This document shows positions 29,964 through 38,963 of a stretch of 41,077 nucleotides of DNA, in pieces. The notes beneath the pieces are model-generated. The model worked only from the letters and a program-made list of their open reading frames with translations. It was not told where the DNA came from and made no database searches. The position numbers were made by a program, and so were the translations under genes. The stretch's first letter is position 1. Every line of letters starts with the position of its first letter. The stretch spans positions 1-41,077 of the forward strand of contig JAKAGT010000034.1 in NCBI GenBank assembly GCA_021825585.1, given 5' to 3'. This DNA is from Bacteroidota bacterium (GTDB lineage: Bacteria; Bacteroidota; Ignavibacteria; Kryptoniales; JAKASW01).

Positions 29964-30227
29964 TTACTTAGACTGAATCACCTTCACGAGCGAATTGGCT
30001 ACCGAATTAAGAACTTCATCGGAGTTATAGAACCCACTCTCGACCTTTCCACGTATGTCGGAAAGTCTGTTCTGCATTTGGACTTCATGTAGCTTCTTCG
30101 CCTCGGGTGAAAGCTCCACCTTGTCGCTGACATTCTGAGCCGTATTTTCTTCCGATGAGTTCACTTTTTTCTTGACTTCCTTCGCATTACCCAGATTGGG
30201 CATCGGATCAATTGGATTAATAGCCAT
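29964..30227 (-). CDS. flgM: Anti-sigma28 factor FlgM
   Basis: An 87-residue protein of FlgM size. The second half has the sigma28-binding pattern: DKVELSPEAKKLHEV (about 36-50), then helices with R-x-x-D-I-R-G-K-V-E-S-G-F-Y (about 55-68) and S-V-A-N-S-L-V-K-V-I (about 75-84). FlgM holds sigma28 inactive until it is exported through the completed hook. AGGAGG stands before the ATG. It is last in the filament cluster, 17 nt after the FlgN-like gene, and a strong terminator follows. Together with the sigma28-type promoter upstream of flagellin this points to the usual late-flagellar checkpoint. Confidence 0.88.
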   Translation of the reverse strand: MAINPIDPMPNLGNAKEVKKKVNSSEENTAQNVSDKVELSPEAKKLHEVQMQNRLSDIRGKVESGFYNSDEVLNSVANSLVKVIQSK

Positions 30228-30244
30228 AGCGCCCTCCTTGTATC

Positions 30245-30625
30245 TTATCGCTCATCAACCGCTGAAATACGATATGCGGGATGCCGCGTAGCGGCATAGG
30301 CGGCAATCTCCTTAGCACCTCTTATCTTCGCCAGTTCACTCAACAGCGACGATAATCTGGCGCTAATTCCGCCTATTGCTTCAAATGTGTCGTTTTCAAT
30401 ATTCTTCATTACAAGATTCATCTCGTCCTTTATATCGGAACCTGCCAGTGAAACTTTAGCTTCCCCGATCTCCCTCAGGGCCTCTATCAGCGCGACACGT
30501 TCACCGGTGAGTTTGACCGACTCTCCGAGATTGTTTGCTGCAATGCCCGCCTTAATTTTGCCGGCATTGGCGGATAATTTCCGGAGAATGTCCATCACCT
30601 GCTTTTCCACATGCTTGTCATTCAT
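30245..30625 (-). CDS. FlgN-like flagellar chaperone
   Basis: A 126-residue, almost entirely helical protein (coiled-coil-like from about 5 to 105) with no membrane segment. Sequence identity to FlgN is not obvious by eye, but the size, the helix pattern (VMDILRKLSANAGKIKAGI, ALIEALREIGEAK) and the place between fliD and flgM are those of FlgN, the export chaperone for hook-filament junction proteins. A FliT-like chaperone for FliD is an alternative. The gene starts 39 nt after the fliD stop. Confidence 0.6.
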   Translation of the reverse strand: MNDKHVEKQVMDILRKLSANAGKIKAGIAANNLGESVKLTGERVALIEALREIGEAKVSLAGSDIKDEMNLVMKNIENDTFEAIGGISARLSSLLSELAKIRGAKEIAAYAATRHPAYRISAVDER

Positions 30626-30664
30626 TTGTCAACCGATACAATAAGGGCATTTTCACTTGAAATT

Positions 30665-32155
30665 TCAAACCACCATTCCACTGGACTGCATTCCGCTCCA
30701 GATACTGTTCAGATTAGACTGGGTTTGGTTTAGTTGTATAAGCATCGATTCGTAGGCGGAATACTGCAGCCTCATCGCGTTCGCCTGAATATTGATGTTA
30801 GCCTGCATGGACTGGATCTGGTTGCTCATCGCCGACACCTGGTCCTGCGCGCCGTTTATTTTCTGGTCCATTACTCCGCCAGGCTGGGTAAACTGGGTCA
30901 ACAGATTATCAAGCTGAACCGCAACTCCGTCGGAAGAGTTGAACAGATCGATCACCGCTTTTGGATTACTATTCAGCGCGTCGGTGAATTTAGTCTGATC
31001 GCTTATCGAAAGTGTGCCGTCATTGGCCAGAGTTATGCCGATTGCGCTCAGGGTATTCGGATTGCCGCTCTGTGCCGAGGAAACCTGTCCCATCACAATA
31101 TTCTGGAGCGACAGCTGGAGATTCATAAACGATACGTCGCCGGCGAGGGGGGCGCGCTGGACACTAGTACTCCCGTTCGAAGCGGTGGTCGTCGTGTCAT
31201 TGATATTCTGATTCAGGGCATTTATGGCAGAGTTGTAAGCGCTAATGAAGCTGTTGACTGTCGATTGGATTGAACTGGTATCGGCGCCTATCGTCAGAGT
31301 AACCGGGTTGTCAGTGGGCTGCTGTATGGCAGCAAGGCTGAGCGTCACGCCGGTCAGAACGTCACTGACGGTGTTAGAGCTTCTTACGATCTGAATTCCG
31401 TCGAGAGTAAAATTGGCATCGAGGGAACTGACTGCGCTGTTGACATAACCGGCCGTGGTAGAAGTCTCAGCCGTCCTCGAACTAATAACACTGCTGGTCC
31501 AACCCACGCTTGAGGCCAGGGTGCCGGTCACATCCGAAACGCTTATAGCATTCGCTGATCCGGTGTTGGTGCTCTGAAATACCAGCCTTGCCGTTGTGCT
31601 GGTATCGTTAACCACCGAGGCGTTCACGCCGATTCCGGCTGCGTTGACGGCAGAAGCTATGTTCGCAAACACGGTCGAGTTCGTGTCGCCCGCGTTGACG
31701 GTCACATTCACATTTGTGGTGGTGCCGTTAACAGTCACTCCGAAGGTGAAGGTACCCGCCCCTGTAGCGGTTGAGATGTCGGTGCCGCTCTGCGTAAGCT
31801 GATTCGAAATGAGCGTGTCGTTCTTTGCGAGCTGGGTCACGAGTATGGAATGCGTCCCCGGCGTCGCGGTGGCCTGGGCGGTTGCGGTAAGAACCGACGT
31901 ATTGGAAGAAGTTGCAGCCTTTGCTGCAAGGGGGGTGAGCGTGCCCACAGAGCCCAGACTCTGAGCCTGGGTCTGAAGAGTCGAGAAATTCTTCTTCAGG
32001 CTCTGATAAAGGCTGATCTGTGAGTTTATCTGCGACTGCTGAGACTGCAGCGTGTTAATCGGACCGCTTACCGATTGCACGTACATTGCAACGAGCTGGT
32101 CGACGGCGCTCGCGGTATTCGAATTCGTACTCAGTGACGGAATAGATGAGGACAT
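30665..32155 (-). CDS. fliD: Flagellar hook-associated protein 2 (filament cap) FliD
   Basis: A 496-residue protein. The N-terminal FliD_N domain (about 5-100) includes the short helical repeat QSQQSQINSQISLYQSLKK. A Thr/Ser/Val-rich central domain follows (100-260), then FliD_C (about 260-480) ending in a coiled coil (MSNQIQSMQANINIQANAMR, YESMLIQLNQTQSNLNSI). FliD caps the growing filament and promotes flagellin assembly. The start is uncertain: AGGAG lies about 3 nt before a TTG at 32164 and about 12 nt before the ATG at 32155, and I chose the ATG. It follows fliS by fewer than 20 nt. Confidence 0.9.
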   Translation of the reverse strand: MSSSIPSLSTNSNTASAVDQLVAMYVQSVSGPINTLQSQQSQINSQISLYQSLKKNFSTLQTQAQSLGSVGTLTPLAAKAATSSNTSVLTATAQATATPGTHSILVTQLAKNDTLISNQLTQSGTDISTATGAGTFTFGVTVNGTTTNVNVTVNAGDTNSTVFANIASAVNAAGIGVNASVVNDTSTTARLVFQSTNTGSANAISVSDVTGTLASSVGWTSSVISSRTAETSTTAGYVNSAVSSLDANFTLDGIQIVRSSNTVSDVLTGVTLSLAAIQQPTDNPVTLTIGADTSSIQSTVNSFISAYNSAINALNQNINDTTTTASNGSTSVQRAPLAGDVSFMNLQLSLQNIVMGQVSSAQSGNPNTLSAIGITLANDGTLSISDQTKFTDALNSNPKAVIDLFNSSDGVAVQLDNLLTQFTQPGGVMDQKINGAQDQVSAMSNQIQSMQANINIQANAMRLQYSAYESMLIQLNQTQSNLNSIWSGMQSSGMVV

Positions 32156-32170
32156 ATTCTTCAATCGCTC

Positions 32171-32494
32171 CTATGCCAACTTGAATGCTTTAGCCCACGC
32201 TGACCGGAGTTCGCCGATATGTTTCTCGATCTCTTCGTAGTTCCCCTTCTTCGATTCAGCCTGACAATATCTGTATATGCGGAAAAAACCGAGAGAGACT
32301 TCTTTGTAGTCAAAATTCAGTGAGGCAATAAGCTGGGTCAGGCCTGCGTTGACCTTCTCGTAATCATGCTTCTTGCTATTGACGATAACATAGTCGTACA
32401 CCTTGAGAATCAATTGAACAGGCGTGAGACCCATTATCTCGTTTGTCTTATATCCCGCAAAGGCATTTTTCGGTCTGTATGTCATGGTCTCCAT
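32171..32494 (-). CDS. fliS: Flagellin export chaperone FliS
   Basis: A 107-residue helical protein with the FliS pattern: YRPKNAFAGYKTNEIMGLTP, VQLILKVYDYVIVNSKK, and a final helix with LRSAWAKAF. FliS binds the C-terminal helices of flagellin in the cytoplasm and keeps it unpolymerised until export. It lies 97 nt after the flagellin stop, beyond a hairpin, and just ahead of fliD. AGGGTGA precedes the ATG. Confidence 0.9.
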   Translation of the reverse strand: METMTYRPKNAFAGYKTNEIMGLTPVQLILKVYDYVIVNSKKHDYEKVNAGLTQLIASLNFDYKEVSLGFFRIYRYCQAESKKGNYEEIEKHIGELRSAWAKAFKLA

Positions 32495-32549
32495 GAATTC
32501 ACCCTAAGTAACGACTTGAATAATGATGACGCTCAAGAATCAGAGAGGT

Positions 32550-32580
32550 GAAGCACCCCCCTTTTTGGGGGGAGTGCTTC
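32550..32580 (-). terminator. G-C hairpin between flagellin and fliS
   Basis: GAAGCACTCCCCCC, loop AAAAA, GGGGGGTGCTTC on the minus strand, with one unpaired T. It is a very stable stem starting 11 nt after the flagellin stop, without a T run. It likely stabilises or attenuates the flagellin mRNA so that flagellin is made in excess over fliS-fliD. Confidence 0.65.
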
Positions 32581-32591
32581 CCTCAGACGGT

Positions 32592-33419
32592 TTACGAGAA
32601 TAGCTTCAGGATCCCGCTTGGTTGGGCGTTCGCCTGTGCCAACTGCACAGTGGCCGTTTGCTCCAGAATCTGGAGTTTGGTTGCCGTCACCTGCGCCTGG
32701 GCAATGTCAGCGTTCATTATCTGGCTGTATGCAGCCTGCGTATTTGTGATCGAAGTCTGCAATACCTGCTGCTTGAAGCTCAGACGAGATTCAAGAGAAC
32801 CGACATACTGCAACGCAGAAGAGACAGTGTTGATAGCGCCATCTACGCTCGAAAGCGCAGACGCTATGTTAGTCGTGTTCAGCCCTGTCAGACCCAGAGA
32901 GGACGAATCGACGGCGGTTTGAAGCGATACCGAGAGAGTATCTCCGCTGTCGGCACCTACCTGGAAGCTCTTTCCTGTGAAGGATGCATTCAGTAACGCC
33001 TGACCATTGAACTTGGTCTCACTGATCGTTTGGCCAACCTCATTCAGGTAGTCGTTAACCTGAGTAACAATCGCCCCGAGTTCGTCGGAGCCTAGTCCGG
33101 CGTTACCCGCCTCCGTTACCAACGTCTTGATGTTAACGAGGATGTTGTTGATCGCCTGGAGACCGCCTTCAGCCGTGGAAAGAACGCTCTGAGCAGCCCC
33201 AACGTTCGTTAGAGCCTGCGTTAGACCTGCCGCACGCGCGTTGAGCTTCGTGCCGATAGTGTATCCGGCAGGATCGTCTCCCACGCTGTTGATACGATTA
33301 CCGGTGGCAAGTTGTAACTGGGTTGTTTGGAGCTGTTGGTTGATGTTGTTCAGCGCATTGTAAGCATTCATCGCGCCGATGTTGGTCGCGATGCGGAACC
33401 CATACTGATAATCCGCCAT
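32592..33419 (-). CDS. fliC: Flagellin
   Basis: A 275-residue flagellin with the conserved D0/D1 ends. The N-terminal part includes NINQQLQTTQLQLATGNRIN and DDPAGYTIGTKL. The C-terminal part includes LSFKQQVLQTSITNTQAAYS and ends KLQILEQTATVQLAQANAQP with SGILKLFS. The surface-exposed D2/D3 region is nearly absent (about 130-190 only), so the filament is built from a compact flagellin. AGGAGG-like sequence (CGGAGG) precedes the ATG and a sigma28-type promoter lies about 100 nt upstream. A GT2 glycosyltransferase is encoded immediately upstream, and the FliS chaperone and FliD cap downstream. Confidence 0.96.
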   Translation of the reverse strand: MADYQYGFRIATNIGAMNAYNALNNINQQLQTTQLQLATGNRINSVGDDPAGYTIGTKLNARAAGLTQALTNVGAAQSVLSTAEGGLQAINNILVNIKTLVTEAGNAGLGSDELGAIVTQVNDYLNEVGQTISETKFNGQALLNASFTGKSFQVGADSGDTLSVSLQTAVDSSSLGLTGLNTTNIASALSSVDGAINTVSSALQYVGSLESRLSFKQQVLQTSITNTQAAYSQIMNADIAQAQVTATKLQILEQTATVQLAQANAQPSGILKLFS

Positions 33420-33524
33420 GGTGTGTTACCTCCGTGTTGTTTTTTTCGCGGCGTCCATGCCGCAAGAGGAGACTCGAGAGCCGGCTTCCGACGGTGCTCC
33501 TCTCACCATCGTGCCTTAGCTATA

Positions 33525-33551
33525 GTATCGGCATTGCATTTCTGAACTTTA
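33525..33551 (-). promoter_or_regulatory. Sigma28 (FliA)-type promoter for flagellin
   Basis: On the minus strand, TAAAGTTC (33551-33544), 11 nt, GCCGATAC (33532-33525). This is nearly the consensus TAAAGTTT-N11-GCCGATAA. It gives a leader of about 100 nt before the flagellin ATG and fits FlgM control. Confidence 0.9.
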
Positions 33552-33566
33552 GCGCAGGAGCCCCCC

Positions 33567-33597
33567 TGAAAAGGGTCTCAAATACGCCCCTTTTTCA
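33567..33597 (-). terminator. Weak hairpin after the glycosyltransferase
   Basis: TGAAAAAGGG (33597-33588) and CCCTTTTCA (33575-33567) pair with one bulge around a 12-nt loop, 7 nt past the glycosyltransferase stop and just before the sigma28 promoter. There is no T run, so its strength is doubtful. Confidence 0.4.
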
Positions 33598-33603
33598 CTT
33601 GTA

Positions 33604-34596
33604 TCAGGCCTTTAGGACCTTCTCGCATGCGTCGATAAGCTCCTCGAGTTGCCTGCCTATCCGCGGGCTTCCCCCTCCTATCGCACGTATCCTCAGAAGA
33701 TACTCATACCCGTCGGCTATCCGGTTCATCGAGAGATACCCGACAGCCGCAACGTACATGGATATCGAGTTTTCCGGATTTATCCGCAGACTGCTGTCGG
33801 CATTTTGTATGGCAGAGACGAAATCGTTCTTTTCGAGCGCGAGCTGGGATATCTTCATGTAGAGTTTGTCGAGTATCGCCCCGCCCATTTTCCGGTAATC
33901 CAGATCGAGCACGCTTTTCAACTCGACCAGGGCTTCGCTGCGCTTTCCGGTGCTCATCAGGACTGAGCCGAGCTGATAATGAAAATACGGCTCCGCCGGC
34001 GATTTCAAGATTGCCTCATGCAGCATCTTAAGATTTCTGTCGGCGCGGTTCTCCTTTCCCTGAACAACCATGCTCGCGTACCCGTGATGAATTATTACCA
34101 GGTCGGAACTGAATATCTTCCCGCCGTTCTTCTCAATCGACGGCCTGATCTGCTCGTGGATCGGCATAATGTACCGGTATTCTTTTCTATTGCGGAACAA
34201 CCGGACTATCCTTGAATCGTCATAACTTGCTGCGTCCCCTGCCGGCAGCTCGCTCCTTACGGTCAGTTCGAGGCCGTCCGCCTGCGCAGCCTCGACAGTC
34301 TCCGGAATCCTGCGCCCGGTGGACTCAGGAAGCTCTTCATCCGCATCGAGCACGAGTATCCAGTCTCCGGTGGCGTGGTCGAGCGAGACATTCCTCGCGT
34401 CCGAAAAATCTTCATGCCACTCGTGAGAAACGACTTTGGCGCCGAATGTTCCCGCAACCTCCGAAGTCGAGTCGGACGAGCCAGTGTCTACGACGATAAT
34501 TTCATCGGCTACTCCGCTAACGCTGCGAAGACAGTTCGCAAGAGTCCCTTCTTCGTTCTTCACAATCATACATAGAGAAATACGGGGATGTCTCAT
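33604..34596 (-). CDS. GT2 glycosyltransferase with TPR-like tail, candidate flagellin glycosyltransferase
   Basis: A 330-residue protein. The GT2 domain (about 5-190) begins RISLCMIVKNEEGTLANCL and has VVDTGSSDST and the D-x-D site in LVLDADEELPE. The remainder (about 190-325) has TPR-like helices (YFHYQLGSVLMSTGKRSEAL, FVSAIQNADSSLRINPENS). This two-part form is common among enzymes that modify proteins or surface polymers. Because it lies directly upstream of flagellin, flagellin glycosylation is a good guess; the target and the sugar are not determined. GGAG lies 3 nt before the ATG. It is 36 nt after the 1419-residue gene. Confidence 0.85.
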   Translation of the reverse strand: MRHPRISLCMIVKNEEGTLANCLRSVSGVADEIIVVDTGSSDSTSEVAGTFGAKVVSHEWHEDFSDARNVSLDHATGDWILVLDADEELPESTGRRIPETVEAAQADGLELTVRSELPAGDAASYDDSRIVRLFRNRKEYRYIMPIHEQIRPSIEKNGGKIFSSDLVIIHHGYASMVVQGKENRADRNLKMLHEAILKSPAEPYFHYQLGSVLMSTGKRSEALVELKSVLDLDYRKMGGAILDKLYMKISQLALEKNDFVSAIQNADSSLRINPENSISMYVAAVGYLSMNRIADGYEYLLRIRAIGGGSPRIGRQLEELIDACEKVLKA

Positions 34597-34632
34597 GCTC
34601 TCCGACGGATTTGGTTGAAAGTGATCACCCCT

Positions 34633-37600
34633 TCAGGTGGACTTCGCCGTGATATAGTTCCTGACGGCCTCCTGGCTGATAGGCCGAAGCATAATGTGAT
34701 CGACGCCTTCCGATTTATCCTCGTCTTCACGATTGGTAAGGAGGACGGTGACGCATTCCGGCTGCGCTTTCTTTATTTGCCGGCAGAGCTCTCTCCCGTT
34801 AATTGACGGCAGACTCAGGTCGACAAGCGCGAGGCCAAAAGTCTCCGACTCGATGATGCCGGTGGCTTCGACGGCATCGGAGGCGACTTTCACGCGCGGA
34901 AACACCTGCAACAGGCTCTGGGTCTCTTCCTCCGCCAGATGCCTGTCGTCCTCGACCAGTATTGCGCCCAGATGCCGGCGCTCAACCGTTTCAACCGGCT
35001 TCATTTCACAAATATCCATCGTCCTTTCAATCTCGCCCGCCGACAGCCTAACCAGGTATCCCAGCTTCTCAAGTTTCTCAACAAGAGGCCGGGTGCTACC
35101 CGCTCCCCCGGCACCATCATCACCGACGGAGCGCCCGCCCCTACCGGCGAGTGTAATGCTGATGTGTTTCCCTTTTCCCTCGGCGGCCTCACTGAAGCTC
35201 GGCTGCATCGTTTTCATGAGTACTTCGCAATCCGGGACACCGGACGTCGTGATGAAATTGACGAAAAGGTCCTTAATGAGATCAAATGTCGCGGGATCAA
35301 CTCTGAATTCAGCAAGGATCGAGACGTCGAAATTCTTGATTCGGGAAGACGCGCCTTCCTGTTCCATCGCAGCAGCCCTGACAACCTGGAAGAGTTCATC
35401 CTGATTTCTGAGTGAACGATCCAGATCGACCGATATTTCTTTCGCGGCGGATGCGAGATGAAGCCGGATTTCCTGTACAAGCTTTTCGTCCCCCTGGACC
35501 AGAGAGAGGCGCGAAAGGGCGTTGTCCAGTTCGATTCGGGCATTCCTGAGCGAGGATGGGATTTTCTCCACCGATTCCCTCAGACTGGAGAAATTGTCCT
35601 TCGCTTCCAATAACCTGGCGCGCAAATCGGTCGCTTCGTCCTGGAGCTCGGGCACACGCACAGCGAGAAAGCTTTTCAACCTGTCAACAGCGAGTTCGAC
35701 CATAGATCGCGAGATGGCATCTGCCGAACATTTTACCTTCGCAATCCCGATGCCCAGACTCAGGAGATTCGCTTCGTAACCCGAACCGCCTTCCTTCTCA
35801 ATTATTCCCGGCGGCTGCCGTAGTGCAACGGTGTCGCGTTCGCTCGATACGGTGACTGCCGCATCCTTCTGCATGCGCGACAGGGAATCTCCGAGTACCC
35901 TTGTAACTTCTCCGGAATCAGCTGATTTCGCCAGGTTCTGCATAAACTCGTTGATAATCTGAGAATCGTGGCTGAGCTTCGCAGCTGCCGCGGAGTCTTT
36001 CCCGGATTGCCTCCTCGTCTCGAGGATTTCCAGCGCCGCCGCCAAAATTGCCCTCAATTCCGAAGTGGCCGGGAGGGCACCGACAAACCTGGTAATAAAA
36101 GCGAGTTTTCCTGACCCCGATTTCACGCTGAGGTAGGAGCCCTTTCCGGACTTCGTCTGCATATGAGATTCGAACTGGGCAGCCGGAATAAACACATCAT
36201 ACTTCACCACGGCAAGGGGGACCGTATCTGGTAATTCCCCGTTGAGCACCAGCGATTTAAGGCTCGAGCCTTCGATCGAGTAAATTCCTGCAGTGTCGCT
36301 CCCAAATGTAGCCTTCATCAGGTCGATCGCCTTATGCGATGCATCCTCGAAGTCGCCTTCTCCTATTCCCGACAGGCCGACGAGTGCGCGAATGACTTTT
36401 CCCGTCTCCTCGAACTTACGCTCAGCGGATATTCTTGCGTGTATCCCGACGGCGGAAGAAGATGCAGCTTTCAAAACTTTCGCCAACTCCTCGACGATCT
36501 GAGATGAGATGCCGGAGTCGCGCAGCGCTACGGCGGCAAAACCGCGCGTATCGCCCAATGTTGTGCTCTCCATGATAAGAGCCGGCTCCCCGGCAGAGAT
36601 GACATTCGAAAAAGTCGTGTTCAACATGGCATCCCTGGAGAAGAAACCGCCCCTCTCGGCAGCCAGGACATCACCCGAGGACAAACTCAGAGATAATGAC
36701 GGCTCCATTTTCCCGGAGGCGACATTGAACAGGTAAACCTCCGCCGTGTCTTTCGAACCGAGCATGATGCCCACGCTCACCAATCTGGCGGACTCTATTC
36801 CGTCCGTCCTGATAATCTCGCTGATTACATCCAGTATCCCCTCGTAGCGCTCCGATATCGAGAGTCCCCTGAGGATTTCCTGCTTTCTCCTCAGCCGGTT
36901 TATCTCTGCTTGCTGTGCGATCATCTCGTTCACGAGTCTGAGACGATAGACGTTCAAGCTCCCGAGTGACGCGGTTTCAAGCCTGTAGAACTGCTCTTTC
37001 AGTTTGAACGGCAGATCCTCGCCGGCGGATCCGATTTTCTTCATGAAGACTTCGAAGATGAACGCCTCGTCCAGCTTGATGCCGAGTTTGTTCCTTGCCG
37101 CCAGATTTGCACTCGACACGAAGTTGTTCTCGACGATGAAGATCGGCTCTTCCGAGAAAGATTCAAGTGCGCTCGTCAGCAGACTCTGCACATTGCGTAA
37201 CTGCTGTTTCGCATTTTCCTGCTCCGTAAAATCTTCGGCAAAGATGAAAGCGGCTTCCTGTGCGTTCACAATGCTGACGTTCAGGGACCTGCGGTCCGCT
37301 GTCCGGCAGGTCCTTCTTATTAGGTTATTGTACTCAAGTTCCGACTTGCATACTTCCGGAGATTCACCGAGATAAAGGAGGAAGCCGTCGAGAGACTTTT
37401 CCCTCTTCGAATCATCGCCGCCGGCGGAAAGAAAATCGGCGAACAGCTCCCCGAAAGCTTCATTCCACTTTGTCAGCCTGCCCTCCCTGACAAGCGCGGT
37501 CGGGAGCAGGCTGTTAAACACCTTATCCAATTGGAGGTCCGACTTACCGAGCCGCTCTTCAGCCAGCCTTAACGGAGTAACATCGCTGAAGAGATGGAAC

Positions 37601-38892
37601 CGATACTCTCCGGAGCTCCACGAAGTAACGGCAAGTGTCTTTCCGTCAGGCGTGGTAACCTCAGAATCGGATTCCTTTCCCGATAAGCCCGGAAGCGAGT
37701 TCTGTACAGTGAAGTCATCGAAGCTCTGACCAGGGCTCAATTCGAATATCCGCCTTGCATCTTCGCTCACAAACGCTATTGTCCCGCGGGAGACTGCCAC
37801 GATTGCTGCGCCGGCATTATTGATAATTCCTTCGGTAACCTTCTTTTCCTCGACGAGCCGCTTTCCCGCAGCTCCATTCTCCGCGCGGAGTGCATCTATG
37901 GTGCGCCCGAGCTCCCGCTCCAGGTTAATCTCCGAAGTATGATCGAGAAGATACACGACGAAGCCCGCACGCTCCCCAGCGTCGTTCTTAAGCGACACGA
38001 TCTGGGCCTTGAAGTGTTTCCCGAGCGTCTGAAGTGCGGTTTCGGCCGTTTCCCCCGGAGGGATGCTGACGAGAAATTCGATAAAACTCCGTCTGTCGTC
38101 TTCCCGCACTATTGAAGAGAGCGGCTGTCCGATAGTCTTCCCTTCATCTGCGAACAGAAGTCTCATTCCGCTGTTAGCCTCGGTTATAACGCCGCGCTCA
38201 TCCAGGAGCGCTGCGGCGATGGGCATCTCGTCAAACAACACGAGGTGAGCGCCTTCCTTCTGCGCCAGTTCGCGCCTCGATTGCACAACCTGCTCGTCAA
38301 AACGTTCCTCGAGGCCCCGAAGCTTCTTCTTTAATGCTGCGACATAAGTGGCGTACTTGATGAGGAGTGCAAATTGGGCCAGTTCCTTCCTTACGTCAGG
38401 AACCTTATCAGGCAGGAGGATCATGATTGCATACGCGCCATCGTCCGTTTCGACGGACGAGAATGCAATCTTGCTGAACCCGAGTTCGCGCTGAATTTTC
38501 TTGCATGCGGCAGAAGTAGTCAGGTCCCCAATCAGGGGGAATGGGTTATCAAATTCGGCGTATGCAGCGTCGAAAATTTTCTCGCGAGCACCTGAGAGTC
38601 CTATCTTGTAAATGTCAATTTTGAGCCCTGCCTTAAGAAGAAGCGTTGACAGCCGCTCGACATTCGCATTGGAATACGCAACCAGCTCTCCCTTCTTCTC
38701 TTTCCTCCTGAAAACGAAAGCGTCGGAATCAAAGGCACGCCTTACCCCGGACGCGATGTAGAAGTTCGACTGCTCAAGTTCGTCTGAGAAGATCACTTCC
38801 GAAAGCGTCTTAAGGAAACTCCCCCTGAATTTCTCAAGTTGAGCCTCATGTGCCTCGATTTTAGAAGCCGTTTTCCGTCCGAATTTCGCCAT
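34633..38892 (-). CDS. Giant PAS/GAF signalling protein with degenerate kinase and receiver domain
   Basis: A 1419-residue cytoplasmic protein with no obvious membrane segment. After an N-terminal GAF-like region (about 25-170) come about four PAS-like regions (about 205-325, 350-450, 455-560, 565-650) and three GAF-like regions (about 680-825, 830-960, 985-1080). A helical section (1085-1180) stands where a dimerisation domain would be, but no H-box is seen. The segment 1190-1295 looks like a decayed HATPase (N-box-like LIKDLFVNFITTSG; no G1 motif). The receiver domain (1308-1419) has E1314/D1315, phosphoacceptor D1358 in LVDLSLP and T1386, but Arg1403 replaces the usual Lys (MLRP). It likely receives phosphate from another kinase, perhaps the histidine kinase 71 nt upstream. 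Confidence 0.8.
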   Translation of the reverse strand: MAKFGRKTASKIEAHEAQLEKFRGSFLKTLSEVIFSDELEQSNFYIASGVRRAFDSDAFVFRRKEKKGELVAYSNANVERLSTLLLKAGLKIDIYKIGLSGAREKIFDAAYAEFDNPFPLIGDLTTSAACKKIQRELGFSKIAFSSVETDDGAYAIMILLPDKVPDVRKELAQFALLIKYATYVAALKKKLRGLEERFDEQVVQSRRELAQKEGAHLVLFDEMPIAAALLDERGVITEANSGMRLLFADEGKTIGQPLSSIVREDDRRSFIEFLVSIPPGETAETALQTLGKHFKAQIVSLKNDAGERAGFVVYLLDHTSEINLERELGRTIDALRAENGAAGKRLVEEKKVTEGIINNAGAAIVAVSRGTIAFVSEDARRIFELSPGQSFDDFTVQNSLPGLSGKESDSEVTTPDGKTLAVTSWSSGEYRFHLFSDVTPLRLAEERLGKSDLQLDKVFNSLLPTALVREGRLTKWNEAFGELFADFLSAGGDDSKREKSLDGFLLYLGESPEVCKSELEYNNLIRRTCRTADRRSLNVSIVNAQEAAFIFAEDFTEQENAKQQLRNVQSLLTSALESFSEEPIFIVENNFVSSANLAARNKLGIKLDEAFIFEVFMKKIGSAGEDLPFKLKEQFYRLETASLGSLNVYRLRLVNEMIAQQAEINRLRRKQEILRGLSISERYEGILDVISEIIRTDGIESARLVSVGIMLGSKDTAEVYLFNVASGKMEPSLSLSLSSGDVLAAERGGFFSRDAMLNTTFSNVISAGEPALIMESTTLGDTRGFAAVALRDSGISSQIVEELAKVLKAASSSAVGIHARISAERKFEETGKVIRALVGLSGIGEGDFEDASHKAIDLMKATFGSDTAGIYSIEGSSLKSLVLNGELPDTVPLAVVKYDVFIPAAQFESHMQTKSGKGSYLSVKSGSGKLAFITRFVGALPATSELRAILAAALEILETRRQSGKDSAAAAKLSHDSQIINEFMQNLAKSADSGEVTRVLGDSLSRMQKDAAVTVSSERDTVALRQPPGIIEKEGGSGYEANLLSLGIGIAKVKCSADAISRSMVELAVDRLKSFLAVRVPELQDEATDLRARLLEAKDNFSSLRESVEKIPSSLRNARIELDNALSRLSLVQGDEKLVQEIRLHLASAAKEISVDLDRSLRNQDELFQVVRAAAMEQEGASSRIKNFDVSILAEFRVDPATFDLIKDLFVNFITTSGVPDCEVLMKTMQPSFSEAAEGKGKHISITLAGRGGRSVGDDGAGGAGSTRPLVEKLEKLGYLVRLSAGEIERTMDICEMKPVETVERRHLGAILVEDDRHLAEEETQSLLQVFPRVKVASDAVEATGIIESETFGLALVDLSLPSINGRELCRQIKKAQPECVTVLLTNREDEDKSEGVDHIMLRPISQEAVRNYITAKST

Positions 38893-38963
38893 TTACCTTA
38901 TGCTGAAATAATATCGACTTTTTGAACGTAAAATCGGGAGAAAAACGAAACCGGTCAGTTTGT

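Noticed and set aside
34733-35404. A 223-codon plus-strand frame
   Set aside because: Antisense to the receiver end of the 1419-residue protein; Ser/Arg/Pro-rich shadow without motifs.
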